64,000 nucleotides of DNA. Source: Escarpia spicata. Taxonomy: Eukaryota > Annelida > Polychaeta > Sabellida > Siboglinidae. The position numbers were made by a program, and so were the translations under genes. This document shows positions 51,266 through 62,992 of this stretch, piece after piece. Every line of letters begins with the position of its first letter. The first letter of the stretch is position 1. The notes under the pieces were generated by a model. It saw only the letters and a program-made list of their open reading frames with translations, did no database searches and had not been told where the DNA came from. The stretch lies in NCBI GenBank assembly GCA_963995525.1, contig OZ023206.1, forward strand, positions 26,648,655 to 26,712,654, read 5' to 3'.

Positions 51266-52467
51266 GTAGGTATTAGTGCCCTGCGCGGGCCTAGAAGTTT
51301 AGCCCAATCCCGGCCCGCATTTAGCAGTTAGAGTCCAGGCTCGGCTCAGTCCCGCAAACGAAACTATAAGCCAAGGCCCGGCCCAGGCCCGGAAATGGTT
51401 GTTCCAGGTTGTCCCCGGCCCGGCTCGGGTCGCAGGTTTCTGGCCCAAGCCCGCGGGCCAAAAGCGGGTAAGCCTGCAGCCCGCAACCCTCGGCCCACAA
51501 AACACCAACTTAGAAAACAGTATTTTATTTACTTCAACACTAATAACTGAAATTATGATAAAACACTATGGCTATACAATACATGCATATCATGAATTAC
51601 CACTATTCCTGCATTGCTGGTGGTGAGAGAATGCAAGAGGAGCAATAGGTTTCAGGTTATGACATTATAGAAAGAGGGAGGTGGGAGCTTCTGGGAGAGC
51701 AGTGGCTTATTGTGCTATGTCAGACAATAGTACTAGCCTGTTGGTGCCACCGTTGCCCTGCACTGAGTTAGAAATGTAACTCAGCAACATTGATTAAGCC
51801 AGTTGTCACCCTTTCTTCCAGTCGTGCGACTACTCCATGGGCCCAACCCAGCCAAGGCTAGTGTCAGTAGTTTAGAGGGTCAGTAAGTCAGTAAGTCAGT
51901 AAACAGGTTACAGTCAAGACACTCGACATCATCAATGAACTAAAAGATAACTAGTACTAGTTAGTTAAGTTTCAACTTACAAAACTGACAGAGAACATGC
52001 CTTAGCTGTGCTAAATACTCTAGTCACATGTTTTGGAAATGCCGGTAGATGATTCAAGGATTACATTACAAAGACATGGTTATGAAATTATGAGTATATT
52101 TCATGGGTCGTAGTTTATATAAAATTTCTAATTACCTCTATTAAAAGAATTCACCCTATTAAAGTGATTCTTTGGCTTTAGAAGTCCCATTGTTTAAAAC
52201 CTGAAAAGCACAAATAAAACACTCGTGTCATTTATAATTCCATGCAAAGTGTCAATTTGCAAAGATTGTATGCAATATTAAATAATCATAATATTAATTA
52301 ACCTGGAAAACTATTAATCCGTGTTTGACTATTATGTATAATATTTTTATTACACCCAGAACATGTCCCAGGCGGGGCCTGCGGCCTGCAGATTGAATAT
52401 TTTTTAGCACACGCTCGGCTCGGCCCGCGGGCCCAAGACCCGGCCCGCGCAGGGCACTAGTAGGTAT
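51266..52467. mobile_element. Non-autonomous hAT-like element with 8-bp target duplication
   Basis: The element is 51274-52459 (1186 bp). Its ends are perfect 18-bp inverted repeats, tagtgccctgcgcgggcc at 51274-51291 and its complement at 52442-52459. The flanks are identical 8-mers gtaggtat (51266-51273 and 52460-52467), the duplication length of the hAT superfamily. Subterminal DNA is GC-rich with many ggcccg words, possibly transposase-binding repeats, while the interior is AT-rich with a short (agtcagta) triplication near 51880. It has no transposase ORF, so it would depend on a partner elsewhere. Confidence 0.92.
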
Positions 52468-53825
52468 GCGATGGTTTCAGCCGCGTCACGCACATGCTGG
52501 TATACTCGTTGTATGTTCAGAATGACGAAAGTCGGAGAGAAAGTTAAGTTCAGGTCTATCGATTCGCATTGCTATGGTATTGGCATGAGGGTAGACGTAA
52601 TCCTATTGTCTCAGCGTATTCCAAGCAACCTAGTCGATAACGCAGGGGCCTGTTTTCTCGTAGTATTTGCCGCGCGCGCGTTGTTCCAGTGATTGTTAAG
52701 TGACGTTTTACGCTTTACGCACGCATTACGTTTTACGTTCCGAACAATTTACCCCATAAAAATGGAGACACAAAATTTAAATTGAGATGTTACGGCACAC
52801 ACATGTGGTGGTGGATTAATCTCTGAAAGTTTGATATCCTAGGTACAATCCATTAAAGATGAAAACGTTAACATAACCGCATACATACATACATGCACAC
52901 ACCAGATCAATCATGTGATTTCAACTTGACACCGAGCAAACCAAACGCAAGTGCCAATGGGCGGATGTAGCAAGCGTAGCTTTACAAATTGAATAGTTTT
53001 ATTTCCTCCCTGTCATCGCGGGCGCCATTTTTGCGGCAGAGATTGAATTAATTCTGGAGAGGGTGCCGTCGTTCTACGCCATTTTATAATCGATCCATCT
53101 CAGAACCAACATGTTTTTCTGTTTCAGGGAATTGACCTATCCATCATAAGACCAGCTGCTTAGCAAAAACTTTTCAAACCATCAAAAAATAAATGCCGGA
53201 CACGAGTAGTGTTCAAACATTCCATTTACAAGATCAACAACACACTCGACGTTGTGTTAAAAGGTTTCAGTGAGATATATTGCCATTGTTTAAGCTTAGT
53301 TCGAATTTATGTCAGACTATTCGATATATTTTGTTTATAGAGCAATATTATGACTGTAGTCAAATCAAAGCCCCTGCTTGCGTCACATAACTCGAAAAAT
53401 GGCTGCGCCAACGCCAAGATAGGTGTTTATCATCGCTTCAGAAAACCACGTTCAATAAGCTTTGTGTGCTGAAATGTTTGGATGATGTAAAGATGGTTAT
53501 TTTGTGGAAGGTGTTTCACGATATTGACTACACTAATTTGGTCATTACGAAAACGTCGTGCAATAAGTATTTCTAAAATATCCTTCTGAACTCGTTCAGT
53601 AGCGATTGGGTAGACCTATTGCAACGACCATTTTGTCAACGGCGTGCAGTCGTGATTTCAATAAAATAACAAAATAACCAGTTTTTATTGGTGGACTCTA
53701 CAAAACAAGCATGCTAGTGCAACTATGCTTAGACCATGTCAATGATGCCGTAAGCAAGCATTTTGACAAGGCTGGGTATCTCTCATAACATCTACATTTA
53801 TGTAGCGTTGCACAGTAGTAAAACG
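52468..53825. other. Unassigned sequence, no gene recognised
   Basis: A mammalian-promoter-like word, gcgccatttttgcgg, is at about 53022-53036, and a pyrimidine run ending in cag (about 53112-53128) looks like a splice acceptor. Neither is linked to an exon. Confidence 0.45.
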
Positions 53826-53989
53826 GAAAGGTAAGTTCTCATATAGCGTAGTATCCAGTCCTCAGGACCGTTCAAAGCGCGTTACACTTTACTCCCTGGC
53901 AGACCTGATCAATCGATCACCATCTCGACTTCTCTGGGAAGCATTCAGCCAAGCCGATACTCTATCCACTGCGCCACTGCGCTCCACAG
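53826..53989 (-). mobile_element. tRNA-derived SINE with internal deletion (inverted)
   Basis: Minus-strand copy. The head (ggagcgcagtggcgcagtgg, tagagta on the minus strand) is joined directly to the distal body and tail (gaagtcgagatggtgatcga, tactacgctatatgag). About 160 bp, including the B box and the central phrases, are missing. Confidence 0.85.
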
Positions 53990-54924
53990 ACAGTAGCAAT
54001 TGATATACATCAATCAGCAACCGTGCCAATAACGTCGCGTAGTAAACATTTTATAACGTTATGCAGCCACAGTTTCAATAACGTCGTGCAATACTAATTT
54101 CAATAAGTTATTCATGGAGCATTGCACTGCCAATGACAATCAGACACAATTTCACTAGCACCGGGAAGGGACCTGTTCAGTAACATAAGCGGTACATCTG
54201 ATAAAGGAAGGTCTCACATATTCGGAAAACCCCAAAACAACAGCGTTCTGTGGTGATTCAAACCACCACCTACCCTTTGCAATCACCCCCCAATACGTTG
54301 TATAGAACTTGAAATGTTGAACGATCACAAAATCCGACAGTAGCAGGGTTTATCTGATGTGACTTGGTTGCCAATAAGTTACTCATCACGCTGCTCGGTT
54401 CCAATATCCACAATAACGTCAATGTGTACTAGTACATGTTCCCCTCGATAGGTGGTGCCACTGTAGCAACTTATTTTCCGCTATACGCGATGTCGATCAA
54501 ACCACCGCTCTCATAATACATCACGCTATACGAATACGGTTTTTGAACCACCACAGGGCAGCAACCGTTTCACTACATACATGACAACTCTTCTCCGTTG
54601 ATCGTACGGAGGCTCCGTAATTTTTACATAGTTGATAAATCTCCGTCACAGAGATTGAAAGCTCCATCATTTTATTTTCACCGAACAAACAATTTGCTAC
54701 ACAATACACACAATGCACAGGGGCAATACACACGTACATCGTTGATTTTCAGTGGATATTTCGGTAGTAGCTCAGGCAAGATCTCCTATCCTATCCTTTT
54801 CAGGCTGCCTTGACAAAACAGACTTCGGCTACGGGCAAATATCTCTTCTCCACGTTGTAAAAACTAAAACTATACCTCATCAAACCCTATATGCTGAGCA
54901 ATTCCGGGTTGAACAAGATAGGAA
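53990..54924. other. Unassigned sequence
   Basis: Repeated loose words of the type aacgtcgtgcaata near 53550 and 54080 hint at an eroded repeat. No gene. Confidence 0.4.
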
Positions 54925-55008
54925 AAGGAGTCAATAGAGAGAACCCGTGTTCGAATCCTGAGCTGCCGTTTCGAATCTTGGGCAAATTCGTTCACTCTAC
55001 GTTGCTCG
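54925..55008 (+). mobile_element. tRNA-derived SINE, head fragment
   Basis: Retains the second half of the tRNA-like head, including the B box gttcgaatcctg (about 54949-54960), and the gggcaaattcgttcactcta phrase. It ends where the body should begin; the A box is lost. Confidence 0.75.
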
Positions 55009-55610
55009 GTAGTAATGCAATGCAGTTCATTAACGTTGCGCAGAAATGTCGTGCAGAACTGTTACTGCCGTATCGTGCTGAACTATTTATGTCGTGTCGT
55101 GCAAATGTTTTGTCAAGTACAAAATAAAACGCAGACGCTATAATGGCTGTCGCTGTCGCTGACTGTCCGTAATAAATGGCGTGCAAAAAAGGTCTGCATC
55201 AGCTTAGTTGTGTCTGTATGTGTGATGTACGGAACACTGTCCTTTGTGAATGGAAAGGTGTATTTTACAAGTTGTCGTGGCTAAATAAAAACCGTGTTAT
55301 TCGCTTGTTATAACACATATTTGCGTTTTGTTTGCGTGTCATTCATAAATCAAACGACGTCCTAATTCACTGGTCCAAACAAAATGCTCATTAGGCTATC
55401 ACAGACATGCTCTAAATAACATGTAGTATTAATAGTATTATTCCATTACCGAAGGTGCTTCGCATCAATACATAACGGCAATTACTTCTAAACGATATGG
55501 TGATCAAACGAGTAGCAACGATTGAGGCTGTATCATTCATGCAGTTGCGTGTATCATGATACGTATTAAGCAGAATGTACACCAACATTACGTTCCTAAC
55601 AAACCGTGTT
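55009..55610. other. Unassigned sequence
   Basis: Short gtcgtgc words recur at 55050-55105. Nothing else. Confidence 0.4.
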
Positions 55611-55611
55611 G

Positions 55612-55617
55612 ACGTGC

Positions 55618-55665
<48 letters not shown>

Positions 55666-55686
55666 GTGCGTGTGTGCGTGCGTGTG
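55612..55686. repeat. (GT)n microsatellite with GTGC edges
   Basis: GT core of about 42 bp with gtgc interruptions at both ends. Confidence 0.95.
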
Positions 55687-58284
55687 TATGTGCACGTGCG
55701 CGCGCATGTGTCTAGATAAAACAGGGACAAGTCTAACATTTGAGGAGAATTGTTGAAAGCAAACACGAATGTACAACGGATAATTGGCTTTGGTGTGTAA
55801 ATCTTATTTTGAACATTTTGGGAACAACAGATGTGCCAAAGACTGGAAGCATCTCGACTACTAATTAAAATGAGCTACAGGGAGGAACGGAAAGTGAGCT
55901 GTCCTACGTCAACCAGGCGAAGAACGGCAGAATAAGAGACACAATGTTTGGGATGGAGGTCGTGGACTGAAGCCAAACATGTGGCCAGAAATAAAACAAA
56001 CCAGAGACGAAGCATTGCAGCCTTATGAGTCACAAAGCCTGATGAGGCCAGTTCATGTAAGGTGTATCTTCCGCTATATGGGGAAACTTGAAAGTTTTCA
56101 GTGATCTGCATAGTACATTTTAATGAACAGTCGCGTTGGCTTCGTGGTTCGATGCTCATCTGGTGACAATGAAACACCGGGTGATAACCTCAGACAGGCA
56201 GGCCAATTTTGTAGTATCGTAAATAAGCGGTGTACATCCCGGTCACTCGCATAGCACCTAAGACGTGAGGACGATGTTGTAAGTATGTGACTAGCGAATG
56301 ATACATCACGGCGGTTACGCATTTTGTAACCGTACTTTTATTCAATCGTAAAATTGCAAATAAATAAACTGTTATTAATAATAGCTATGTTAGGTAAGGT
56401 TGACTATTGTGAATAGTTTTACTACTGCGGTAGTGTTGCAATAGCTGGGTCACTAATACAACAGATTAGCCATAGTGTCATAACTATAGCGATCGTATCG
56501 TGATAGGAATATGGACTAGCAAATACTTTAAAAAGCAGTCTCAAAACATAATTCTGTGCTGGCGCCATTGTGTGGTCTTTTTGGCGATGCATTCCCGAGA
56601 TCGGGAATCCCCGAATGACTCTGCTCTGTTCGACGGTAGTTGGTGTTGGTCATTAATGAAGTAAAATACCATGTCGACGAGCATTGTTTTGTGTGACACA
56701 AATATCCCTGCTGATCGGTTTGCTAAATAACTTCATTATCAATAGTTACACTTACTATTGACAGTAGTTGATTAAAACAAACAAAAAACAAATCAAATCA
56801 AACACATTATAGGTGCATGTAAAGTATAACATGTATTGATGAAACGTTTGAATGGAGTAACATTGAAGTAAGACTGTAATGTACCCTGTATGTCACATCG
56901 ACTATCGCGATGCGTCTATAGTTACACCATTTGCTACAAATCACCCTGCTGTCATAACGCTTCCAACGATTGTCATGACAGCGCAACAAGACCTTTGCGA
57001 CTCGTCGAACTTTCTTCAAATGTCACCCGCATATCCTCGACTTACAAAAAATGCACGTATGTGTGTTTGCGTGACATTGGTTGAACATAATGTTCACTAA
57101 ATACTCCGCTTGAACGTACATAGAGAACAGCCTCCCAAAATCACTGGACGCGGCTCCATATGTGGTGCAGGTGTACTTCTAGACTAGATTAGATCAATTG
57201 TGGAACATCGACCCAGGCAACATTGAACACAAACAATAAATATATTGACAAGTGTGCACAGGGAGAATCGGGGAAGTATCACGCAGCTGGCACAGGGGGA
57301 ACATGCCCACATGCGCCTAAATAAGACGTAAGAAGATTCGGTTACATTAATTAGCTGGCATATGACAGCGCACTCACCTGTAATAACGTAGACGCCGACA
57401 ACTCTTGTTCAACGTCGAATCACAGACGAAAAGAAGCGGACAACGTCGATGTCGCTCTATAGTGCCACAGAATTATTATATATTTCGGTGGTGCTTTATA
57501 GCAACGAAGATACGTTACCAGAAGCCGCAAAAGAGCGCGGGCACTCTTGGTCGTAACGGGGGCGAAACTGTCATAAAGATCGCTAGCGCGAAGAGAGGCA
57601 TTCTCTGCCCGCAAGAAGTAATCTGCACGCGTACACTCGTAAGAACGACGCGATTATAATTTATGTTTCCTGTGTCTCTGTTACAATAGAGATACGTCGT
57701 CAGCTGGTTAGTGTGAAACAGTACCTAAACAGCCAAAGCGGACGCCTCGACTCAATATGCAGGACGCAGATGGTGATTTATTTTATATTTTAGACAAATT
57801 ACATTATTATGAAAACACTGGGAACTTCTGTTTCACTGAAAGAATCGTTCCGCGATTTATTTTCATAAAGAGCCTTGTTTTTTAGTTTAGCCGTTCGCGA
57901 ATGCGTTTCTTTTATGCAGAAATATGTAAAGGCCGTCCACTGATATTCGAAGTCAGATTCAGTATAAAGTGCGTACTTCCTGTTTGAATCGTCAATAAAT
58001 AAAATATGTTAATTTGCGAAAGTTAACTGCCTTATGGGACAATATTTGGCCTTCAGTCCACTAGGTTTTTTTCTAAGTAATTTTAAATGAGACGAGCGAA
58101 AATGTTATATTTAGACGGCGCCTTTCAGTGACGACGGTTGTTGTCTTCGGTTAGCTACACAAAAACGTGTAAAATATTTGAGACTCATTTTATCTTTCTA
58201 TTACAAAATTTCTACACAATAACTGTCATATTGTTGCCAAAATCTGGCACAAAACCGATAACACAAACCTATATTAGAATCTCA
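55687..58284. other. Unassigned 2.6-kb stretch, no gene recognised
   Basis: Minus-strand ORF 55875-56177 has an internal Met followed by a hydrophobic stretch (MLRLWFVLFLATCLASVHD) that looks like a signal peptide. It has no recognisable mature domain or supporting exons. Other ORFs are short. Confidence 0.45.
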
Positions 58285-58462
58285 TTAAGCCGGATCGGAT
58301 AATCCGGAGCACCGGTAATTAGGATAATGTAATTCGGACACGATAATCCGGACACGATAATCTGGAAACCTCAGCATTTCTAGGGAACTGAATTTCCAAA
58401 TGCTAGTGCAGTATACCCCGTTGAACGCGTACTTCGTTTATCCAATAAAATCGCTAATCCGG
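58285..58462. mobile_element. Remnant with repeated gataatccggac words (possible Tigger/pogo-type end)
   Basis: cggataatccgg, acgataatccggacacgata and gctaatccggacata recur within 180 bp, together with cagtataccccgttgaacgc. This resembles the termini of pogo/Tigger-type elements. Boundaries are unclear. Confidence 0.3.
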
Positions 58463-58707
58463 ACATATACCGTGGACCAAAGGTCTGCGTCGAAGAGGTA
58501 ATGTTTCCCTTGGCGGCCTACTGCTTCTTAGCGTACCCAAGTTACGGTTCTGCGTGTTCTTTCCAAATCCCTCCCCCCGATATGTTGGGAGATATCCCGC
58601 ATTTTGGTTAGTATGCCAACACCTTCCTAGTCTACCCGGTTCAGACGAAGAGTTCAGCTTTTGTTGAATTTGATTTATCATTTATTATCAGTTTTGGGCG
58701 ATGTCAC

Positions 58708-58988
58708 TGTTAATTTACATACATTGTTAATTTACATACATTGTTAATTTACATACATTGTTAATTTACATACATTGTTAATTTACATACATTGTTAATT
58801 TACATACATTGTTAATTTACATACATTGTTAATTTACATACATTGTTAATTTACATACATTGTTAATTTACATACATTGTTAATTTACATACATTGTTAA
58901 TTTACATACATTGTTAATTTACATACATTGTTAATTTACATACATTGTTAATTTACATACATTGTTAATTTACATACATTGTTAATTT
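58708..58988. repeat. Perfect 17-bp tandem array (~16.5 copies)
   Basis: The unit tgttaatttacatacat is repeated without visible variation until the last copy (atttcatg). Confidence 0.98.
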
Positions 58989-59410
58989 CATGCGCTAAAC
59001 CTAAGGAAAAACCTAAATTCTGCCAAACAAAACTGAAAATCGATTCACCTCTAAATCTTGGCATTTTTCGCCGATTGGTCGGATGAAGAAACATGTAGTT
59101 AGGGCAAAATATATTCGTTAAACGGCGTTTAAAACTGAAACATTTCCGGCAGACCTTGATGAAACTACCACCACGCGACGCCATAACAGGGATGGGCGAT
59201 GTCCAGCTATTTGCGTGAGCCAAGTTGGAACTTCTGGAAAATAGCCTATCCGTTTACGCTTAAAATTATCATCAATACTAGCTTACACCCACCCACCCAT
59301 TTTTATTGGCGCCATCCGTTGAATTGATCACCACTCAATTATCTCAGGTAAAGAAAGTCCCGCCAAAAGCATCTATATTATCAAACAATACGGTTCTTTG
59401 TCCGTCTGTC
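58989..59410. other. Unassigned sequence
   Basis: No gene recognised. Confidence 0.4.
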
Positions 59411-59462
59411 TTGTTTGTTTGTTTGTTTGTTTGTTTGTTTGTTTGTTTGTTTGTTTGTTTGT
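59411..59462. repeat. (GTTT)n tetranucleotide repeat
   Basis: About 13 copies. Confidence 0.97.
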
Positions 59463-59689
59463 GAACCCAAATCTCTGTTAGTTTTGCATATATGGACGTC
59501 GGCGACTTGGAGGAGATACCCTTACACAAGTTCAGAGTCAGCGTATTAATATATAGATGGCACACGGTTTCCAATGCATTATTGGACATAGATCTTTTAA
59601 ATTGAAAATCGTTTCACATTTCCATTATAGTGACTATAAGATACTGGTATACCTGCCAACTTTGTTTGAAAACCCGGGAGATTCATCAG

Positions 59690-59935
59690 CGGGTCAGCAC
59701 ACTTCCCGTGTCGCGCTGTCTCGTCACGCTGTCTCGGATTTTGACATCGGAAGACGGGGAAAGGGTGCTGTTGGAGATATTTCGCCGGAACTTCATCGGT
59801 TCGTTTTCTCGAAGGCTCGAAGACGGGGGGAAGTGTGCTGTTGGAGATTTTTCGCCGGAAATTCAGCGGTTCAGCACGTCTTCCGTGGTGTCGCACTGTC
59901 TCGAAGACGGGGGGAGTGTTCTGAGAAAATTCGGG
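59690..59935 (+). repeat. Degenerate repeat with gaagacgggg and gctgttggagat words
   Basis: gaagacgggg occurs three times (about 59750, 59819, 59903), gtgctgttggagat twice and ttccgtg..tgtcgc.ctgtctcg twice. The 172-aa ORF at 59557-60075 spans it and is probably incidental. Confidence 0.6.
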
Positions 59936-60390
59936 ATATTAAATTTGCCTGTATTCCGGGTGACCAGGAGATACACCCAACATCTCGGAGACGTTTGTGT
60001 AACAATATCTCCCCCACTATAAGTATTCACCGTCTACTAATATTACCGATTTCGAACAGCAGCGACGTCTGGTGACCAGTACAGGTACCACTAGGTACCT
60101 TGCTGCTGAGGGGCATACTCGTTAGATCAACAGGCGTTGATTGGAGCCAAGGCACTCTTGTACGACTATCCATTTCTTTGAGTTGGATCCTCATTAAGTC
60201 AATGGGTTCTACGTGTGTGTCGGTTTTCTGTGATCACCGCATAAACCAGGACTCTCATCCCCAACCTAAATCACGTTAATGTGTCAATAAAACCCGGTCT
60301 CACTCGCAGATCAATAATGCGATGCTTCGGGCCGGCGAGTTTATCGATACGCAACAAGCGACGTGTTTATATCACGAACGTAGGCCTAAA
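59936..60390. other. Unassigned sequence
   Basis: No gene recognised. Confidence 0.4.
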
Positions 60391-60718
60391 GTAAAGTTAA
60401 AGTATGTTCTTATATAGCGCAGAATCCTGTCCTTAGGACTTTTCAAAGAACTTTAAATTTTACTCTCTGGCAGACCTGTTCAATCAAATACCTTCTCGAC
60501 TTCTCTGGGAAGCATTCAGTCACGCTGCAATTAATACGCGAATACTATTGATACACACATATCCACCACTGTCTATAGCCATGTACTCATGAGTACAGCT
60601 GAGTGAAATGTAGAGAGAACGTACTTGCCCAAAGTTTGACACGGCAGCACTGGATTTGAGCCCGGGTTCTCTTGATTGAGAGTCCGACGTTCTATCTACT
60701 GCACTACTGCGCTCCACA
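60391..60718 (-). mobile_element. tRNA-derived SINE, full-length (inverted)
   Basis: On the minus strand: head gtggagcgcagtagtgcagt, then tagatagaacgtcgg, a B-box region changed to gggctcaaatcc, body phrases (tactcatgagtacatggcta, gacagtggtggata) and the tail ctgcgctatataagaac. The B box is mutated, so it is probably inactive. Confidence 0.9.
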
Positions 60719-61114
60719 ACGTACCCAGTTGTATCGCGTTTTCTGAAGCGAAATGACAATAGGTGCTTGCAAGTTTAAGATTAATAATTAATTTAGCTTT
60801 CATGGCAACGGATCAGATTAGATAACAATGTAAGGCCTCTAATATATAATTGTAATATGTCAATTAATCACACTTCTGTCACATAAACGCGTAAGGCGGA
60901 ATTAACATTCAGTCTTTTCGTAAGCACCTCACTCAAAAATAACTTTTCTAACAGTTCGGTTTCACAAATTTGGCTGAATAGGTGTTGCAGATTTAGCACA
61001 TATAGTCGACGTGGAGAAGCAGACATACAATTTACCCGTTTTACAATCGACCGGAGTCTCACATTTCATGAAACCGGCCTTAGGTTTGCAGCGTATCCCG
61101 GAGGTGCCAAGTTA
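60719..61114. other. Unassigned sequence
   Basis: No gene recognised. Confidence 0.4.
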
Positions 61115-61255
61115 TGTCACCCAAAAAAGGTACATCTACCTGTTTACATGATGTGATGGCAGCAGATGAGGATCTGGCGTCATGAGCCTCGCGTTGCAGT
61201 CGCGAGGGGAGTGCAAGCGGAAAAGGGAATCGCTCCACGGCCGGGTAATTGTTAA
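61115..61255 (+). repeat. Dispersed repeat B, copy 2
   Basis: Matches 9045-9175 in the same orientation (catctacc, catgatgtg, agatgaggatct, atgagcctcg, gaatcgctcc). Confidence 0.55.
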
Positions 61256-61616
61256 ATTTGAGGGTACATTTTCTTATTTGTTATGCATTTTTAACGTAAA
61301 ATGTTGCTTAGATAGTATAACTGGATTCAAAATTAGTAATTTATGTTATTAAATCTAGACATTCGCCGGTTTATGACAACTTAAAATCAGAAAAAAATAT
61401 ACCGTGAAATAACGGTCTGGCAGAAAATGTTGGCACAAAAGCGATAGACCGTGAGAATATCCCCCAAAATTAGAAAAGCTTGAATTCTGTCGCCAAAGCG
61501 GTAGACTTGGCACCCCTGCTATCAACAAATACCGCTATTTGTTCAGCTATTGTAGCAAGGGTTCAAGGCTGAATAAACTGCCAGTACCAATGGCAGTGGA
61601 AACGCCGGAAACTTTG
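61256..61616. other. Unassigned sequence
   Basis: No gene recognised. Confidence 0.4.
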
Positions 61617-62992
61617 CTTAAAGGGAGCCAACAAGTCCCTCTAGCTACCCTGACTTAGCGGGCTTAGTAATTTGTAACAGGAAATGTGCTGTGTTGAATC
61701 CGGAAAAATTGGACATCGTTGAGCGTCAACGGGTATTGCAATTAACTCAGCCCGACTCTGTCGTATTGCCAATAAAGCTTGTTATGAAACTGGATACTAT
61801 TTGAACAAACTCCGGAGTCGTACTTTCAAATTTGTGGACGTTATTATGGACTTACTTTGTCCTTAACCGAATTGGTCGTCGGGGGGACACAAGCGACGGT
61901 AAAGTTGCGACATTTCGCCATTCTTGTCTGTCAGAGGCTATGGTGGGGAGCTCTGGCACGGAGAGGGTCATCCACTCCTTGACATTGTCGAACCAACATT
62001 TTCTCTGCCGTCCGCGGTGGCGTTTGCCGTCCCTGAATAGGCTTTTTCGGGAGGCTGATATGTATTGTTACATGCCCGAACTATGCCAGTTTCCTTCTCT
62101 TGACATTTGCCATGGTTCTTGTGGGCCAACCATGCAACGATTTGATCTTGCTCAGAACATATGCATTGGTCTTATGCTCTATGTAGGAGATGTGGAGCAG
62201 CTTCCTCAAGCACTTGGTCTCGAAGGTTTTAATATTTTTCGTTGTATGAGTATGGACTGTCCATGTCTCATAGCCGTACCGAAAGATGGATGGTACAAGT
62301 GATCTGAACAAACTGTACTTGGTTGTGAAGCTTATGTTACTACGTATCGATATCCTCTCCAACCTTGCTGTCGTTGCTGAGGCGATCCTGATATATGTAT
62401 TTCTGCGGTTCAGCTACCATCCTTAGACAAGGTCGCTCCAAGATATTTAATACTGCTGACTTTTTCAAGCTTTTCGCCATTCATGGTGATGTCTGCACTG
62501 ATGTTATTTGAGCTGTTGACCATTACTTTACACTTCTCGACCGATGGCTCCAGATGGATATGTGGTGGTTGTGTACAGTGTATTGCATGATCTTCTCCAG
62601 GAATATGTTGAAGAACACTGGAGAGAGCAAGCAAGCTGTTGTTCTAATTTCCCGATCTGGTTGTTCATCGATCAGGATGCACTGCTGGCATCTTTGTACA
62701 GTGTCTCTATGACTTTAAATCAGTCTTTCCTCGGTGTTAAATCATCTGAGGACCTGCCATAGACTAGTCCAACATGCCAGTCTTTGTCAAATGCTCTCTT
62801 GAAGTTAGCATAGATTATCTTGAAGTCTATGAAGTTGTGCAAGAGATATCGCTGGTGTTGTATATGTTTCCCTTACTAAACACAATTTGGCGACTAGTAT
62901 ACCTTCAACATAGTTAGTATAATTTCTTAAGAACATTATATTAATTAATTCATTAAAACCTAGGAACAGACTGCCTCCTTTTAAAAGCAATG
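61617..62992 (+). mobile_element. MITE family A, copy 3, split by a nested LINE fragment
   Basis: The left part (ttaaagggag, then agtaatttgtaacaggaa, ggaaaaattggacat) is at 61617 to about 61865. The right part (tataccttcaacatagtt, ctaggaacagactgcctcct) is at about 62865-62992. Both match copy 1 (8034-8396), which lacks the 1.0 kb between them. That segment is RTE-type LINE sequence on the minus strand. Confidence 0.75.
61845..62862 (-). pseudogene. RTE-type LINE fragment: RT core to C-terminus (decayed, nested)
   Basis: From 62862 down, the minus strand encodes DFKIIYANFKRAFDKDWH (the first catalytic Asp region of the RT), then FKVIETLYKDASSA. The frame at 62410-62634 has ADITMNGEKLEKVSSIKYLG followed by ATLSKDGS. 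The frame at 62081-62362 has SNISFTTKYSLFRSLVPSIF, then TFETKCLRKLLHISYIEHKT. The C-terminus (RQRKCWFDNVKEWMTL, then VPELPTIASDRQEWR) ends at about 61845. Stops and frameshifts separate the blocks, and the catalytic Asp-Asp region is lost between 62640 and 62700. The 5' half with the endonuclease is absent, as expected for 5'-truncated LINE insertion. Confidence 0.85.

Noticed and set aside
53022..53128. Promoter-like gcgccatttttgcgg and acceptor-like tttctgtttcag
   Set aside because: Short motifs, not joined to any exon or ORF.
56038..56070. Second hammerhead core (ctgatgaggccag)
   Set aside because: No following stem II and GAAA in register.
55875..56177. Secreted-protein exon (signal-peptide-like stretch)
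   Set aside because: No known mature domain, no splice context and no second exon; hydrophobic stretches of this length arise by chance.
59557..60075. 172-aa ORF as a host gene
   Set aside because: Overlaps a degenerate repeat and has no domain; alternative frames are equally open.
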